Program-made: the position numbers and the translations under genes
The notes under the pieces: model-generated
What the model saw: the letters and a program-made list of their open reading frames with translations, nothing else
The model's database searches: none
Told to the model about the DNA's origin: nothing
Shown: positions 25,951-34,380 of the stretch, in pieces
How positions within the stretch are numbered: the first letter of the stretch is position 1
Layout of the letters: each line of letters starts with the position of its first letter
Assembly (NCBI RefSeq): GCF_012848175.1
Contig: NZ_CP051651.1
Span: 4,657,501-4,721,500, forward strand
From: Xanthomonas campestris pv. badrii
GTDB lineage: Bacteria > Pseudomonadota > Gammaproteobacteria > Xanthomonadales > Xanthomonadaceae
Direction: 5' to 3'
Length of the DNA: 64,000 bases

Positions 25951-26150
25951 GCCTGCGCGGCACGGTACCGCAATGTGATGCCGGCGCCGCATGCAGCGCC
26001 GCCGCCGGGCGGTGGCCCTGAGACCCTCGTGTGTCGGGCCGATTCCGCCAGCGTCCGACAAGCAACGACCTTCCCGGCCTGTTACCGTCACCGCGTGAAC
26101 CAACCCGCCGCTGTCGTTGCATCAGGCCCGGATGCCGCAGATGCTGTTGC

Positions 26151-26302
26151 GATTCCCGATTCCCGATTCCCGATTCCCGATTCCCGATTCCCGATTCCCG
26201 ATTCCCGATCCCCGATCCCCGATCCCCAATCCCCAATCCCCAATCCCCAATCCCCAATCCCCAATCCCCAATCCCCAATCCCCAATCCCCAATCCCCAAT
26301 CC
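26151..26302. repeat. Heptanucleotide tandem array (GATTCCC/GATCCCC/AATCCCC)
   Basis: The array has 21 full 7-base units: 8 GATTCCC, 3 GATCCCC and 10 AATCCCC, then AATCC directly touching the ATG of the thioesterase gene at 26303. The blocks are homogeneous, as expected from slippage or recombination after point changes. The flanking bases resemble those before the array at 32348, so this is a member of a dispersed family. The array takes the place where a ribosome binding site would be. Confidence 0.95.
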
Positions 26303-26731
26303 ATGACCTTCCGCGCCCCCGTCGACCTGACCGCCCTCAACACTTCCAGCCGCAATACCCTGATCGAGCATCTGGGCATCGTGTTCACCGAGGCCGGCGA
26401 CGATTGGCTGCGCGCCACCATGCCGGTCGACACCCGCACCAGGCAGCCGTATGGCCTGCTGCATGGCGGCGCGTCGGTGGTGCTGGCCGAAACCCTGGGC
26501 AGTAGCGCCGGCAATCTGTGCGTGGATATGACCAGCCAGATGTGCGTGGGGCTGGAGATCAATGCCAACCACCTGCGCGCGGCCACCGATGGCGTGGTCA
26601 TCGGCACCGCGCGCGCGGTGCACGTGGGGCGCAGCACCCAGGTTTGGGATATCGTCATCGAAAATCCGGCCGGCAAGCGCGTCTGCGTCTCGCGGCTGAC
26701 CCTGGCGGTGGTGGCACGCACCCGTGGCTGA
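26303..26731 (+). CDS. Hotdog-fold acyl-CoA thioesterase (YdiI/EntH type)
   Basis: The 142-residue protein has the hotdog signature [19 protein letters not shown], with the acidic residue used by YdiI/EntH-like thioesterases, and a C-terminal core [21 protein letters not shown]. It would hydrolyse aromatic or medium acyl-CoA esters in the cytosol. The ATG at 26303 follows immediately after the heptanucleotide array, with no purine-rich ribosome site, so initiation may be weak or start on a longer in-frame product through the array. The next gene, an acyltransferase, is on the same strand. Confidence 0.88.
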   Translation: MTFRAPVDLTALNTSSRNTLIEHLGIVFTEAGDDWLRATMPVDTRTRQPYGLLHGGASVVLAETLGSSAGNLCVDMTSQMCVGLEINANHLRAATDGVVIGTARAVHVGRSTQVWDIVIENPAGKRVCVSRLTLAVVARTRG

Positions 26732-26848
26732 GCAGGCCCGGCAACGGCATGGGTGGAACAGCGCCACCCGTTGCCGGCACTGCGCCGCCGCCAGGCTGCT
26801 GTCACAATAGCTGTGCCTTCTTCCCCTGTTACCGGTCCCGTTGGTCGA

Positions 26849-27652
26849 ATGAGCGAGTCATCCCTGGACGCCACGCGCGACGCTCGCGGCGCGTTGCGTT
26901 GGTTCCGGTACCTGTATCGGGTGCCGTTGCTGCTGCTGCATCTGTGCCTCTGCCTGCCGATCACCATGCTGTGCGTGGTGACGCCGCCGCTGGCGCGCAT
27001 CCGTACCGGGCGCCAGGACACCCTGGACGAGCTGATGATCCGCTGGTGGCAGGGCAACCTGATGCGCATCTTCGGCTTCCGCCTGCGCCGGATGGGCACG
27101 CCGCTGTCGGGGCCGACGCTGTTCGTGGCCAATCACGTCAGCTGGGTGGATATCTCCATGCTGCACAGCCAGCGCGTGATGGGCTTCGTGGCCAAACGCG
27201 AGATCGCCGGCTGGCCGCTGGTGGGCTGGCTGGCGACCAAGGGCCAGACCATCTTCCACCAGCGCGGCAGCACCGAATCGCTGGGCGGCGTGCTGCAGGA
27301 AATGCTGCAGCGCCTGCGCAGCGGCAAGCCGGTGGGCGTGTTTCCGGAAGGGCGCACCCGCGGCGGCACCGAAGTGGGCCCGTTCCATGCGCGCATCTTC
27401 CAGGCCGCGGTGGAAGCCGGCGTGCCGGTACAGCCGGTGGCGCTGCGCTATGGCGTGCGCGGCAATGCGCAGGCGGTGGTGGCCTTCGGCGAGCGCGAGA
27501 GTTTCTTCGCCAATATCGTGCGCCTGCTGGGCGAGCCGTCGCGGTTGGCGGAAGTGCATTTCCTGGAGCCGATCGGGGCGTTCGACATCGAGGGCCGTCG
27601 CCGCCTGGCCGAGACCTCGCGGCAACGCATCATCGCCGCGATGGAGTCCTGA
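26849..27652 (+). CDS. 1-acyl-glycerol-3-phosphate acyltransferase family (PlsC-like)
   Basis: The ATG at 26849 ([14 protein letters not shown]) gives 267 residues. A membrane helix ([20 protein letters not shown]) precedes the PlsC domain with motif I NHVSWVD, motif II around [11 protein letters not shown], motif [12 protein letters not shown], and motif [12 protein letters not shown]. The enzyme would transfer an acyl chain to lysophosphatidic acid or a related lipid, such as an ornithine lipid precursor, at the inner membrane. A hydrolase follows on the same strand after 63 bases. Confidence 0.88.
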   Translation: MSESSLDATRDARGALRWFRYLYRVPLLLLHLCLCLPITMLCVVTPPLARIRTGRQDTLDELMIRWWQGNLMRIFGFRLRRMGTPLSGPTLFVANHVSWVDISMLHSQRVMGFVAKREIAGWPLVGWLATKGQTIFHQRGSTESLGGVLQEMLQRLRSGKPVGVFPEGRTRGGTEVGPFHARIFQAAVEAGVPVQPVALRYGVRGNAQAVVAFGERESFFANIVRLLGEPSRLAEVHFLEPIGAFDIEGRRRLAETSRQRIIAAMES

Positions 27653-27715
27653 GCCGGCAATGCACGCGCGCATCGCTCCCATGGCCACCACGCCACTGTC
27701 CGGCCCGGCGCGCGC

Positions 27716-28702
27716 ATGAACGCCTCCGACTACCAGCCGCCGCGCTGGCTGCGTAATCCGCACGTGCAATCGGTGCTCGGCAGCAGCGCCTTGCGCCGGC
27801 TGCGCAGCCGGCAGCTGCTGGCCGCCAGTGGCGCGGTCACCAGCGAACATATTCTCGACGGCGGCGACGGCGTGCGCCTGCAGGGCTGGATGAGCGTGCC
27901 GCCCGGCGATGCGCCGGTACGCGGCACCGTGTTGCTGTTGCACGGCTGGGAAGGCAGCGCCGACTCCAACTACATGCGCTTGACCGCCGCGCGTCTGCTC
28001 GGCCTGGGCTACCAGGTGTTCCGGCTGAATTTCCGCGACCACGGCGGCACCCACCATCTCAACGTGGACCTGTTCCACTCCGACCGCATCGACGAAGTGG
28101 TCAATGCTGCCTGCGATCTGTGGCAGCGCTTTCCCTCGTCGCAGCTGCTGGCGGCCGGGTATTCGCTGGGTGGCAATTTCGCGCTGCGGCTGGCCTTGCG
28201 TGCGCCGGCTGCCGGTCTGCCGCTGGCACGGGTGGCGGCCGTGTGCCCGTTGCTGGATCCGGCGGCGACGATGACCCAGCTGGAAAAAGGCCCGCAATTC
28301 TACGACTGGTATTTCCGTCGTAAATGGCGCGAATCGCTGTTGCGCAAGCGCCAGCTGTTCCCGGACCAGCACGGCTACGACGACGCCACCCTGGCGCTGG
28401 ACATGCGCGAGCTGATGGCCTGGCTGGCGGTGCAACACACCGGGCATGGCTCGCTGGAGGCCTATTTCGACAGTTACTCGATCGCCGGCGAGCGCCTGGC
28501 CGGGCTGCAGGTGCCCTCGGACATCCTGATGGCCGAAGACGACCCGGTGATTCCGTTCGAAGACTTCGCCGCCTGGCGCCTGCCGGCGCATGCGCAGCTG
28601 GAGATCGCGCGCTGGGGCGGCCATTGCGGCTTCCTGGAAAACGCCCGTGGCGACGGCTTTGCCGAACGCTGGGTGGCCGAGCGGCTGGCCGCCGCCCGGT
28701 AA
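27716..28702 (+). CDS. YheT-family alpha/beta hydrolase
   Basis: The 328-residue protein shows the YheT-type start YQPPRWLRNPHVQSVLGS. The alpha/beta hydrolase fold includes oxyanion-region LLLHGWEGSADSNYM, nucleophile elbow AAGYSLGGN (Ser), acid ILMAEDDPVIP (Asp), and base WGGHCGFLE (His). The triad is intact, so it should be an active esterase or lipase-like enzyme. The physiological substrate is not established for the family. Neighbouring lipid enzymes hint at lipid turnover. Confidence 0.88.
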   Translation: MNASDYQPPRWLRNPHVQSVLGSSALRRLRSRQLLAASGAVTSEHILDGGDGVRLQGWMSVPPGDAPVRGTVLLLHGWEGSADSNYMRLTAARLLGLGYQVFRLNFRDHGGTHHLNVDLFHSDRIDEVVNAACDLWQRFPSSQLLAAGYSLGGNFALRLALRAPAAGLPLARVAAVCPLLDPAATMTQLEKGPQFYDWYFRRKWRESLLRKRQLFPDQHGYDDATLALDMRELMAWLAVQHTGHGSLEAYFDSYSIAGERLAGLQVPSDILMAEDDPVIPFEDFAAWRLPAHAQLEIARWGGHCGFLENARGDGFAERWVAERLAAAR

Positions 28703-28759
28703 GTCGGCGCCGCGGCGCGCATCGTTACAATAGCGGTTTGTCCGGGACACACCGCCGCC

Positions 28760-30832
28760 ATGCAAGACGCCATTCTTCAAGCCCTGCGCCGCAATGCGGC
28801 CGACGATGCGGTGGCGCTGGCCCGCGAATGGGCCACCAGCACGCCGGACGATGCGCAGCCGCACCGCTGGCTCGGGCTGGCCCTGCAGCAGCAAGGTCAG
28901 CCGGCGCTGGCGCTGGCCAGTATCGACACCGCGCTGACGCTGACCCCGGAAGACGCCGATCTACACCTGCTGCGTGCCGGCCTGCTGCTGGCCGCGCGCG
29001 ACCTGGCCGCCGCCGATGTCGCGCTGTCGCGCAGCACCGCGCTGGACCCCAACCAGTTCAACGCCTACGTGATGCAGGCGCATCTGGCGGTGGCGCGCGG
29101 CGATCTGGACGAAGCCGAGCGGCTGAGCCGCACCGCTGCGCGGCTGGAGCCGGAGCACCCGCAGTTGCTGGCGGTCGATGGTGTGGTGGAAATGCGTCGC
29201 GGCCAGAGCGACCGCGCGCTGTCGCTGCTCACCCGCGCCGCCGAGCAGTTGCCCGACGATGCACGGGTGATGTTCGCACTGGGCTTTGCCTACCTGCAGA
29301 AGGAACACTTCGCTTTTGCCGAGCGCGCGTTCGAGCGCGTGGTGGAGCTCAATCCGCCCGGCACCGCGTTGCGCGCCTTCATCGCACAGCTGGCCCAGCG
29401 CCAGGGGCGCCTGGACGATGCGCTGACCGCGATGCAGGGCGTGCTGGCCCAGCCCGGCGGCGACATCCCGGCCATGCGCCGGCTTGCCGGCGAGATGGAA
29501 TTGCAGGCCGGGCGCCCGGACCAGGCCGTTGCGCACCTGCGCCTGGCGCTGGCGCACTGGCCGGCCGACCGCCGCACCCTGCATGCGCTACTCACCGCCT
29601 GGGAGCGGCTGGGCGCGGTGGACGATGCGCGCGACAGCCTGGACGCGGCGCTGGCCACCTCGGCCAATGCGCATGACCTGTGGCTGGCCCGCCTGGCGGT
29701 GGAGCCGGTCGGCGGGCCGCAGGCGCAGGCGGTGATCGAGCGCTGGCTGCTGGCCATGCCCGAGCACCTGCCGGCGCTGGAAGCGCTGATGCGCGTGCAC
29801 GACATGCAGGGCCATGCCGAGGAAGCGGAAATGGTGGCGCGCCAGATCGTGGCGGTGGAGCCGGGCCGCATCAGCGGCGAGCAGCGCATCGTCGAAGCCC
29901 TGCTCGAGCGCGACCCGCCGGCGGCGATCGCCTGCGTGCAATCGCTGATCGACTCCCTGCCGGCGCCGCAGCAGACCGTATTGCGGCCATGGCTGGGCAA
30001 TGTGCAGGACCGCGCCGGCCAGCCCGATGCTGCCGTGGGCACCTGGATGCAATTCCACCGCGAACAGGCCCAGCACCGGCTGCCGTTGCCGCCACAGGCC
30101 GCCAGGCAGCCGATGCAGTGGCCGGCGCTGGGGACCATTCCCGACACCGTCACCGCGCGCCCGTTGTTCGTCTGGGGCGCGCCCGGCTCGCATGTCGAAC
30201 GCCTGATCGCGGTGATGGACGCCGCCACCCCGCTGGTACGCGGCGACCGCTATGGCACGACCCCGCCGTCGGACGCGCTACAGAGCTACCGCACCATCGA
30301 GCAGCTGGCCTCCGGCGAGCTTGCGCCGATGGCGCTGGTGGAAGGCTGGAAGGCGCAGCTGCCGCGCCGCGGCATCGACGACGGCAACGTCATCGACTGG
30401 CTGCTGTGGTGGGACAACACCCTGCTCACCGCGCTGCGCCCGCATCTGCCCGAGGGGCGCCTGGCGATCGCGCTGCGCGACCCGCGCGACATGCTGCTGG
30501 ACTGGCTCTCGGCCGGTGCACCGGCACCGCTGGCGCTGCAATCGCCGCAGCAAGCCACCGACTGGCTGCTGGCCGCGCTGGAGCAACTGGCGGTGCTGCA
30601 CGAACGCGATCTGTACCCGCACCGGATCATCCGGCTGGACGGTATCGAAAGCGACCCGCAGGGCATTTCCGACGCGCTGGAGCAGGCCTTCGGGCTGCGC
30701 TTCCCGCTGGTGGAGCCCCGCGGCCCGGCCCGCCTGGCCGCAGGGCGCTGGCGCGATTACCGCAGTGTGCTTGGCGCCCAGTTCGACCTGCTCACCCTGA
30801 TCGCAGTGCGCTTCGGTTACCCGCAGGGCTGA
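28760..30832 (+). CDS. TPR protein with C-terminal sulfotransferase-like domain
   Basis: The 690-residue protein has an N-terminal array of tetratricopeptide repeats over roughly residues 1-440 (for example DAQPHRWLGLALQQQGQPAL and FALGFAYLQKEHFAFAERAF). A C-terminal domain begins RPLFVWGAPGSHVERLIAVM and contains LRDPRDMLLDWLSAG and HRIIRLDGIESDPQGISDAL, which match the order of 5'- and 3'-PAPS-region motifs in sulfotransferases. The P-loop-like site lacks a clear Lys/Arg, since GAPGSHVE replaces the usual P-R-S-G-T, so catalysis is uncertain. TPR-sulfotransferases are common in proteobacteria, mostly uncharacterised. Confidence 0.8.
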   Translation: MQDAILQALRRNAADDAVALAREWATSTPDDAQPHRWLGLALQQQGQPALALASIDTALTLTPEDADLHLLRAGLLLAARDLAAADVALSRSTALDPNQFNAYVMQAHLAVARGDLDEAERLSRTAARLEPEHPQLLAVDGVVEMRRGQSDRALSLLTRAAEQLPDDARVMFALGFAYLQKEHFAFAERAFERVVELNPPGTALRAFIAQLAQRQGRLDDALTAMQGVLAQPGGDIPAMRRLAGEMELQAGRPDQAVAHLRLALAHWPADRRTLHALLTAWERLGAVDDARDSLDAALATSANAHDLWLARLAVEPVGGPQAQAVIERWLLAMPEHLPALEALMRVHDMQGHAEEAEMVARQIVAVEPGRISGEQRIVEALLERDPPAAIACVQSLIDSLPAPQQTVLRPWLGNVQDRAGQPDAAVGTWMQFHREQAQHRLPLPPQAARQPMQWPALGTIPDTVTARPLFVWGAPGSHVERLIAVMDAATPLVRGDRYGTTPPSDALQSYRTIEQLASGELAPMALVEGWKAQLPRRGIDDGNVIDWLLWWDNTLLTALRPHLPEGRLAIALRDPRDMLLDWLSAGAPAPLALQSPQQATDWLLAALEQLAVLHERDLYPHRIIRLDGIESDPQGISDALEQAFGLRFPLVEPRGPARLAAGRWRDYRSVLGAQFDLLTLIAVRFGYPQG

Positions 30833-30874
30833 CGCACGGCCCGCCGCTTGCCGTTCCGCAAGCGCGGTGCTGCT

Positions 30875-30998
30875 GTAGGAGCGGCCCCGGCTTGGCCACG
30901 ACGAGGCGTTACCCATTCTGGTGAAGCCCGTCGCGGCCAGGTCCGCTCTTACGGAGGTCCAACCATCCCGCTGGCGCGGCACGCGTGGACGCCGGGTG
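30875..30998. repeat. GTAGGAGCGG palindromic repeat, copy A
   Basis: An element of about 120 bases starts GTAGGAGCGGCCCCGG and contains the complementary GGCCAGGTCCGCTCTTAC about 65 bases later, so the two ends can pair. A tail, TCCAACCATCCCGCTGGCGC, follows. It closely matches copy B 264 bases downstream. It resembles dispersed palindromic (REP-like) repeats of Xanthomonas and lies in an intergenic gap of about 580 bases with no gene. Confidence 0.8.
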
Positions 30999-31138
30999 CC
31001 GGGGATCTGCCCCCGGAGTTAGTGCGGGCGGTTGGCTGGCACATCCCACTAGGGCTGCATTGCTTGCTGTGGCGTCGGTACAAGGGTTGGGCGCCGATTA
31101 CGTCAGCTGGCCCCTGGCCCAAGCTGCGGACGCCTGTC

Positions 31139-31256
31139 GTAGGAGCGGACCCGGCCGCGACGAGGCGTTGCCCATACCGGTGAAGCCCGTCGCGGCCAGG
31201 TCCGCTCCTACGGAAGTCCAGCCATCCCGGTGGCGCGGCACGCGTGGACGCCGGTG
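31139..31256. repeat. GTAGGAGCGG palindromic repeat, copy B
   Basis: The second copy starts GTAGGAGCGGACCCGGCC and ends its palindrome with GGCCAGGTCCGCTCCTAC, a perfect complement of its own start, so the stem is better preserved than in copy A. The tail (CCAGCCATCCCGGTGGCGCG) also matches copy A, showing that duplication included flanking DNA. Confidence 0.8.
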
Positions 31257-31413
31257 GGTGATAACGATGCCGGCGATCCATGCCTGGCTGACGCTTCTGG
31301 CAACGCTTGCGCGTCACTGCGCCGGCCGCGCCACACACGGTTCCACGGCGGCGGCTTCCGCTGTCGCGCCGATCCAGGCACGCTGGGCACCCTCGATCCA
31401 CGGAGACCTGAGC

Positions 31414-32034
31414 ATGCGTCTGACCAGTACCAGCATCGAAAACGGCAAGCCGATTGCAACGGAATTTGCCGCCGGCATGCCGCAAGGCTTTGCCCCCAAC
31501 CGTAACCCGCAGCTTGCCTGGAGCGAGGTGCCGGCCGGCACGCAGTCGTTCGCGCTGCTGTGCCTGGACCCGGATGTGCCCACGGTACCGGAGACGGTGG
31601 GGCGCGAGGACGTGCAGATTCCGGTCGAGCAGCCACGCACCGATTTTGTGCATTGGGCGATGGCCGATATCCCCGCCAACGTGCATGCGATTGCCGCAGG
31701 CAGCTGCAGCGACGGATTCGTGCCCAAGGGCAAGCCGCAGCCGGCCGGTCCGGCGGGCGCCCGCCAGGGCCTGAACTCCTACACCCAATGGTTTGCCGGC
31801 AACCCCGACATGGCCGGCGACTATCTGGGCTACGACGGCCCGTACCCGCCGTTCAACGACCTGCGCATGCACCGCTATTTCTTCCGCGTATTCGCGCTGG
31901 ATGTGGCGCAGCTGCCGCTGCCGACCCCGTTCACCGCCGCCGACCTGCTGTCGGCGATGCAGGGCCACGTATTGGCCGAGGCCGCATTGCACGGCACCTA
32001 CACGCTGAATCCGTCGCTGCGCCAAGGCAGCTGA
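31414..32034 (+). CDS. YbhB/YbcL-type phosphatidylethanolamine-binding (PEBP) protein
   Basis: The ATG at 31414 gives 206 residues with the PEBP pattern: GFAPNRNPQLAWSEVPAGTQ, SFALLCLDPDVP, DFVHWAMADIPANVHAI, and YDGPYPPFNDLRMHRYFFRV. This is the ligand pocket block (D-P-D, H-W, G-P-x-P, H-R-Y/H). It is longer than E. coli YbhB, with an insert near VPTVPETVGREDVQIPVEQP. No signal peptide is visible, so it is probably cytosolic. The function in bacteria is unknown. A hairpin follows at 32178. Confidence 0.88.
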   Translation: MRLTSTSIENGKPIATEFAAGMPQGFAPNRNPQLAWSEVPAGTQSFALLCLDPDVPTVPETVGREDVQIPVEQPRTDFVHWAMADIPANVHAIAAGSCSDGFVPKGKPQPAGPAGARQGLNSYTQWFAGNPDMAGDYLGYDGPYPPFNDLRMHRYFFRVFALDVAQLPLPTPFTAADLLSAMQGHVLAEAALHGTYTLNPSLRQGS

Positions 32035-32177
32035 CAACACGCCTGCGCGTCCGCCAGGCGGGCGCAGCCGGTGCTCGGTGCGAGGTGTACCGCACGTACA
32101 CCCGGTTCCGCCGCGCCGTGTGCACCCACCTGACGACCGGCAGCTACGTGATTCTGTTCGCCGCTCTGAGCGGTAGT

Positions 32178-32207
32178 GCGGCCGCGCAACGACTACGCGG
32201 CCGCTTT
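32178..32207 (+). terminator. Putative terminator after the PEBP gene
   Basis: A 9-base perfect stem, GCGGCCGCG facing CGCGGCCGC, with a 9-base loop is followed by TTTC. It lies 144 bases after the PEBP stop. The T-run is short, so intrinsic termination is only plausible. Elsewhere in 32035-32347 I see no gene. Confidence 0.5.
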
Positions 32208-32347
32208 CGCTATGTGATCGTCGATTGCGAGCCCCGGACTCATCGCTGGACGCGTCCTCGTGGTCTGCTGCGTAGTCGCGTCCGATGCGCCTGTGAGTGA
32301 ACGACACAAGCGCTTGCCGCCGGACGCGCCCCGCGATCTGCTCTTGC

Positions 32348-32410
32348 GATTCCCGATTCCCGATTCCCGATTCCCGATTCCCGATTCCCGATTCCCGATT
32401 CCCGATTCCC
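32348..32410. repeat. GATTCCC heptanucleotide array
   Basis: Nine perfect tandem GATTCCC units end three bases before the stop codon of the META-domain lipoprotein gene. The left flank (GATCTGCTCTTGC) resembles the flank of the array at 26151 (CAGATGCTGTTGC), which supports spread as a unit. Confidence 0.95.
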
Positions 32411-32413
32411 AAC

Positions 32414-33229
32414 CTACCCACTCGCCTCGATCATCTGATCCAGCACATACGTCGGCGCGCCCGCAGAGCCCGAGGCCGCGGGATAGCGGGTGACGCGCAG
32501 CACGGTGCGGATGCCGGCCTCGTGCTCGAAGCCTTCGATGCTGCCGTCGAGCGGTGTCCACGGTGCGGTCGCCGGCTGTCCCTGCGGGGTCTGCTCGCGC
32601 ACCTGCAGGCACGCGCGCGCCGGGTCGGCAGGGCAGGGCACGGTGTCGGCCGCCACCTCGAGCAATAGCGTCTGCCCGGGGCCGCCGTGGAGGGTGTCGG
32701 CCGTGGGCGCGCCGCCGAACAGCAGGTGGGTGCCATCGCTGCGGGTCAGGCGCAGCTGCGGCGTGGCCTGGGTGGTGGTGTCCAGCGCCACGGCGAAGCG
32801 GCCCGACAAGAGCGCGCTGGCGGCGTGCTCCTGCGCCATTTTCCGCGGTTGCGCACACAGCCGCTTGCTGGAGACCACCCGGCCGATCTGCAGCTGCGCG
32901 GCTGCCACGCTGTAGTTGGCACCCAGCGCGTTGCAGGTCTGGCTGACCTGGATGCGTTGATCGCCAAAATCCAGTTGCAGCGGCGCGCTGCCGGTCACGA
33001 ACAGGCTGGCCAGGGCGGTGCCGTGGGCATCGCTGGCCTGCAGCAGTTGCCAGTGGCGGGCCTGCAGGGCTGCGCGCAACGGGGCGGCCTCGGCAGCCGC
33101 TGCGTCCACGGCCGCGGCGGTGGCATCCGGTCCGGCATGCGCGGCGTCGGCAACGTCAGGCGGCGTGCCCGGGCCGCAGGCCGTCACGCCCGCCGCCAGC
33201 AGGGCCGGGGCGAAGAACACCGCACGCAT
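32414..33229 (-). CDS. META and DUF4377 domain lipoprotein
   Basis: The 271-residue protein begins with a lipoprotein signal (FFAPALLAAGVTACGPG; Cys18). An Ala/Asp-rich linker leads to a META (HslJ-like) domain: HWQLLQASDAHGTALAS, LDFGDQRIQVSQTCNALGAN, and the family's conserved Cys positions. The C-terminal part from about residue 195 (LLLEVAADTVPCPADPARAC then LQVREQT) fits DUF4377, a domain often fused to META. It is located at the envelope. HslJ-type META proteins are linked to stress or novobiocin tolerance in E. coli; no role is shown here. The stop abuts the GATTCCC array. Confidence 0.85.
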   Translation of the reverse strand: MRAVFFAPALLAAGVTACGPGTPPDVADAAHAGPDATAAAVDAAAAEAAPLRAALQARHWQLLQASDAHGTALASLFVTGSAPLQLDFGDQRIQVSQTCNALGANYSVAAAQLQIGRVVSSKRLCAQPRKMAQEHAASALLSGRFAVALDTTTQATPQLRLTRSDGTHLLFGGAPTADTLHGGPGQTLLLEVAADTVPCPADPARACLQVREQTPQGQPATAPWTPLDGSIEGFEHEAGIRTVLRVTRYPAASGSAGAPTYVLDQMIEASG

Positions 33230-33362
33230 GGGTGGCTCCTGGTGGTCGACGCCTCAGTGATACCGCCAGCTCGCGGCCAGGGCAATGACCGGCGTCACTG
33301 CTCGCGCATGCGCCCTGTCCGGCGCACGCGGCGACGGGCAGGGGCATGCCAGCGGTATTGCC

Positions 33363-34157
33363 TCAGGCCACGGCCGGCAGCCACAGCAGCAAGGCCGCGC
33401 CGAGCAGGATGCGGTACACCGCAAATACCGTGAAGCGGTGCTTCTTGATGTAGCCCAGCAGCCACTTCACCACGACAAAGCCGGTGATGGTGGCCGCCAC
33501 GAAGGCCACTGCCACATCGGTCCAGTTCTCGCTGCCGAAGCCGCCGTCCTTGTACATCTCCAGCAGCGCGTAGCCGCTGGCCGCGAACATGGTCGGGATG
33601 CCCACCATGAACACGAAATCCGCCGCCGCCGAGCGCTTGCTCAGGCCCAGCAGCATCGCCAGGAAGATCGCCGACGCCGAACGCGAGGTGCCCGGAAACA
33701 CACCGGCCACCACCTGTGCCAGGCCCACGGCAATGGCCACCTTCCAGGTCACCACGTCGCGCTCGGGCAGCTTGCCGGCGAAATGCTCGGCCACCAGCAT
33801 CCATACACCGCCGATCAGCAGTGCCCAGGCCACCGGCTGGAGGGTTTCCGGCAGCTGCCAGCCGGCCTTGCGCACGATCAGCCCGACCACTGCGGTGACC
33901 ATGAAAGCCAGGCCGATCTTGAGCACGTAGTCGCGGTTGGCGCGCTCGCCCAGGCCGGTGGCCAGGGTCCACAGCTTCTGCCGCAGCGCCAGGCAGATCG
34001 CCAGGATGGCACCGGCCTGGATCACGATATTGAAGAAATCCGAGCGGCGTCCGAGCCATTGTTCGGCGATCAGCAGGTGGCCGGTGCTGGAGATCGGCAG
34101 GAATTCGGTGAGGCCTTCGAGAATGCCCAGCAACAGGGCGGAAATGAGGTCGGACAT
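33363..34157 (-). CDS. uppP: Undecaprenyl-diphosphatase UppP (BacA)
   Basis: The 264-residue polytopic membrane protein starts MSDLISALLLGILEGLTEFL, followed by PISSTGHLLI, the conserved glutamate/serine active-site region. The second signature, VFPGTSRSASAIFLAMLLG, carries the PGxSRS-type catalytic motif. It dephosphorylates undecaprenyl diphosphate to recycle the lipid carrier for peptidoglycan and O-antigen synthesis, and gives bacitracin resistance when abundant. It is divergent from glnA, and the intergenic region of 223 bases contains the glnA regulatory sites. Confidence 0.95.
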   Translation of the reverse strand: MSDLISALLLGILEGLTEFLPISSTGHLLIAEQWLGRRSDFFNIVIQAGAILAICLALRQKLWTLATGLGERANRDYVLKIGLAFMVTAVVGLIVRKAGWQLPETLQPVAWALLIGGVWMLVAEHFAGKLPERDVVTWKVAIAVGLAQVVAGVFPGTSRSASAIFLAMLLGLSKRSAAADFVFMVGIPTMFAASGYALLEMYKDGGFGSENWTDVAVAFVAATITGFVVVKWLLGYIKKHRFTVFAVYRILLGAALLLWLPAVA

Positions 34158-34206
34158 CGGGCGGGAAAGGAGTGCAGGGGAGGCGAAAGGATAGTGCATT
34201 GCGGCA

Positions 34207-34223
34207 TGCACCATATCGGTGCA
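34207..34223. promoter_or_regulatory. NtrC-binding site 1 upstream of glnA
   Basis: TGCACCATATCGGTGCA matches the NtrC palindrome (TGCAC-N7-GTGCA class) perfectly at both ends. The centre is about 128 bases before the predicted glnA start point. Confidence 0.85.
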
Positions 34224-34237
34224 CGATGCAGTTGGTT

Positions 34238-34254
34238 TGCACCACGGTGGTGTT
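34238..34254. promoter_or_regulatory. NtrC-binding site 2 upstream of glnA
   Basis: TGCACCACGGTGGTGTT matches the NtrC box with a weaker right end. Its centre is 31 bases (three helical turns) from site 1, the spacing needed for cooperative binding of two NtrC dimers on one face of DNA. Confidence 0.8.
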
Positions 34255-34316
34255 TTCGCAGTGCCAGCGATCTCGACCGAGGTCAGCAAAATCAACGACT
34301 TGTGAAGCGCCGCAGC

Positions 34317-34333
34317 TTGGCATGGTCCCTGCT
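34317..34333 (+). promoter_or_regulatory. Sigma-54 promoter of glnA
   Basis: TTGGCATGGTCCCTGCT has the invariant GG (34319-34320) and GC (34331-34332) separated by exactly ten bases, as required for -24/-12 sigma-54 promoters. Transcription would start near 34344, 37 bases before the glnA ATG. Confidence 0.85.
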
Positions 34334-34380
34334 GTACTACCGCCCACGAGCCACTTCACTCCAATCCGAGGTTTCTTCCG

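Noticed and set aside
23836..26103. Minus-strand open frame of 755 codons opposite the phospholipase D gene
   Set aside because: Antisense shadow with no recognisable protein, and the other strand has two HKD motifs.
26151..26302. Coding repeat protein through the heptanucleotide array
   Set aside because: Open frames across the array give a simple repeated PDSRFPI-like peptide on either strand; the array is better explained as a microsatellite before the thioesterase.
26858..28894. Minus-strand open frame of 678 codons opposite the acyltransferase and hydrolase genes
   Set aside because: Both forward genes have intact catalytic motifs; the reverse product is low-complexity.
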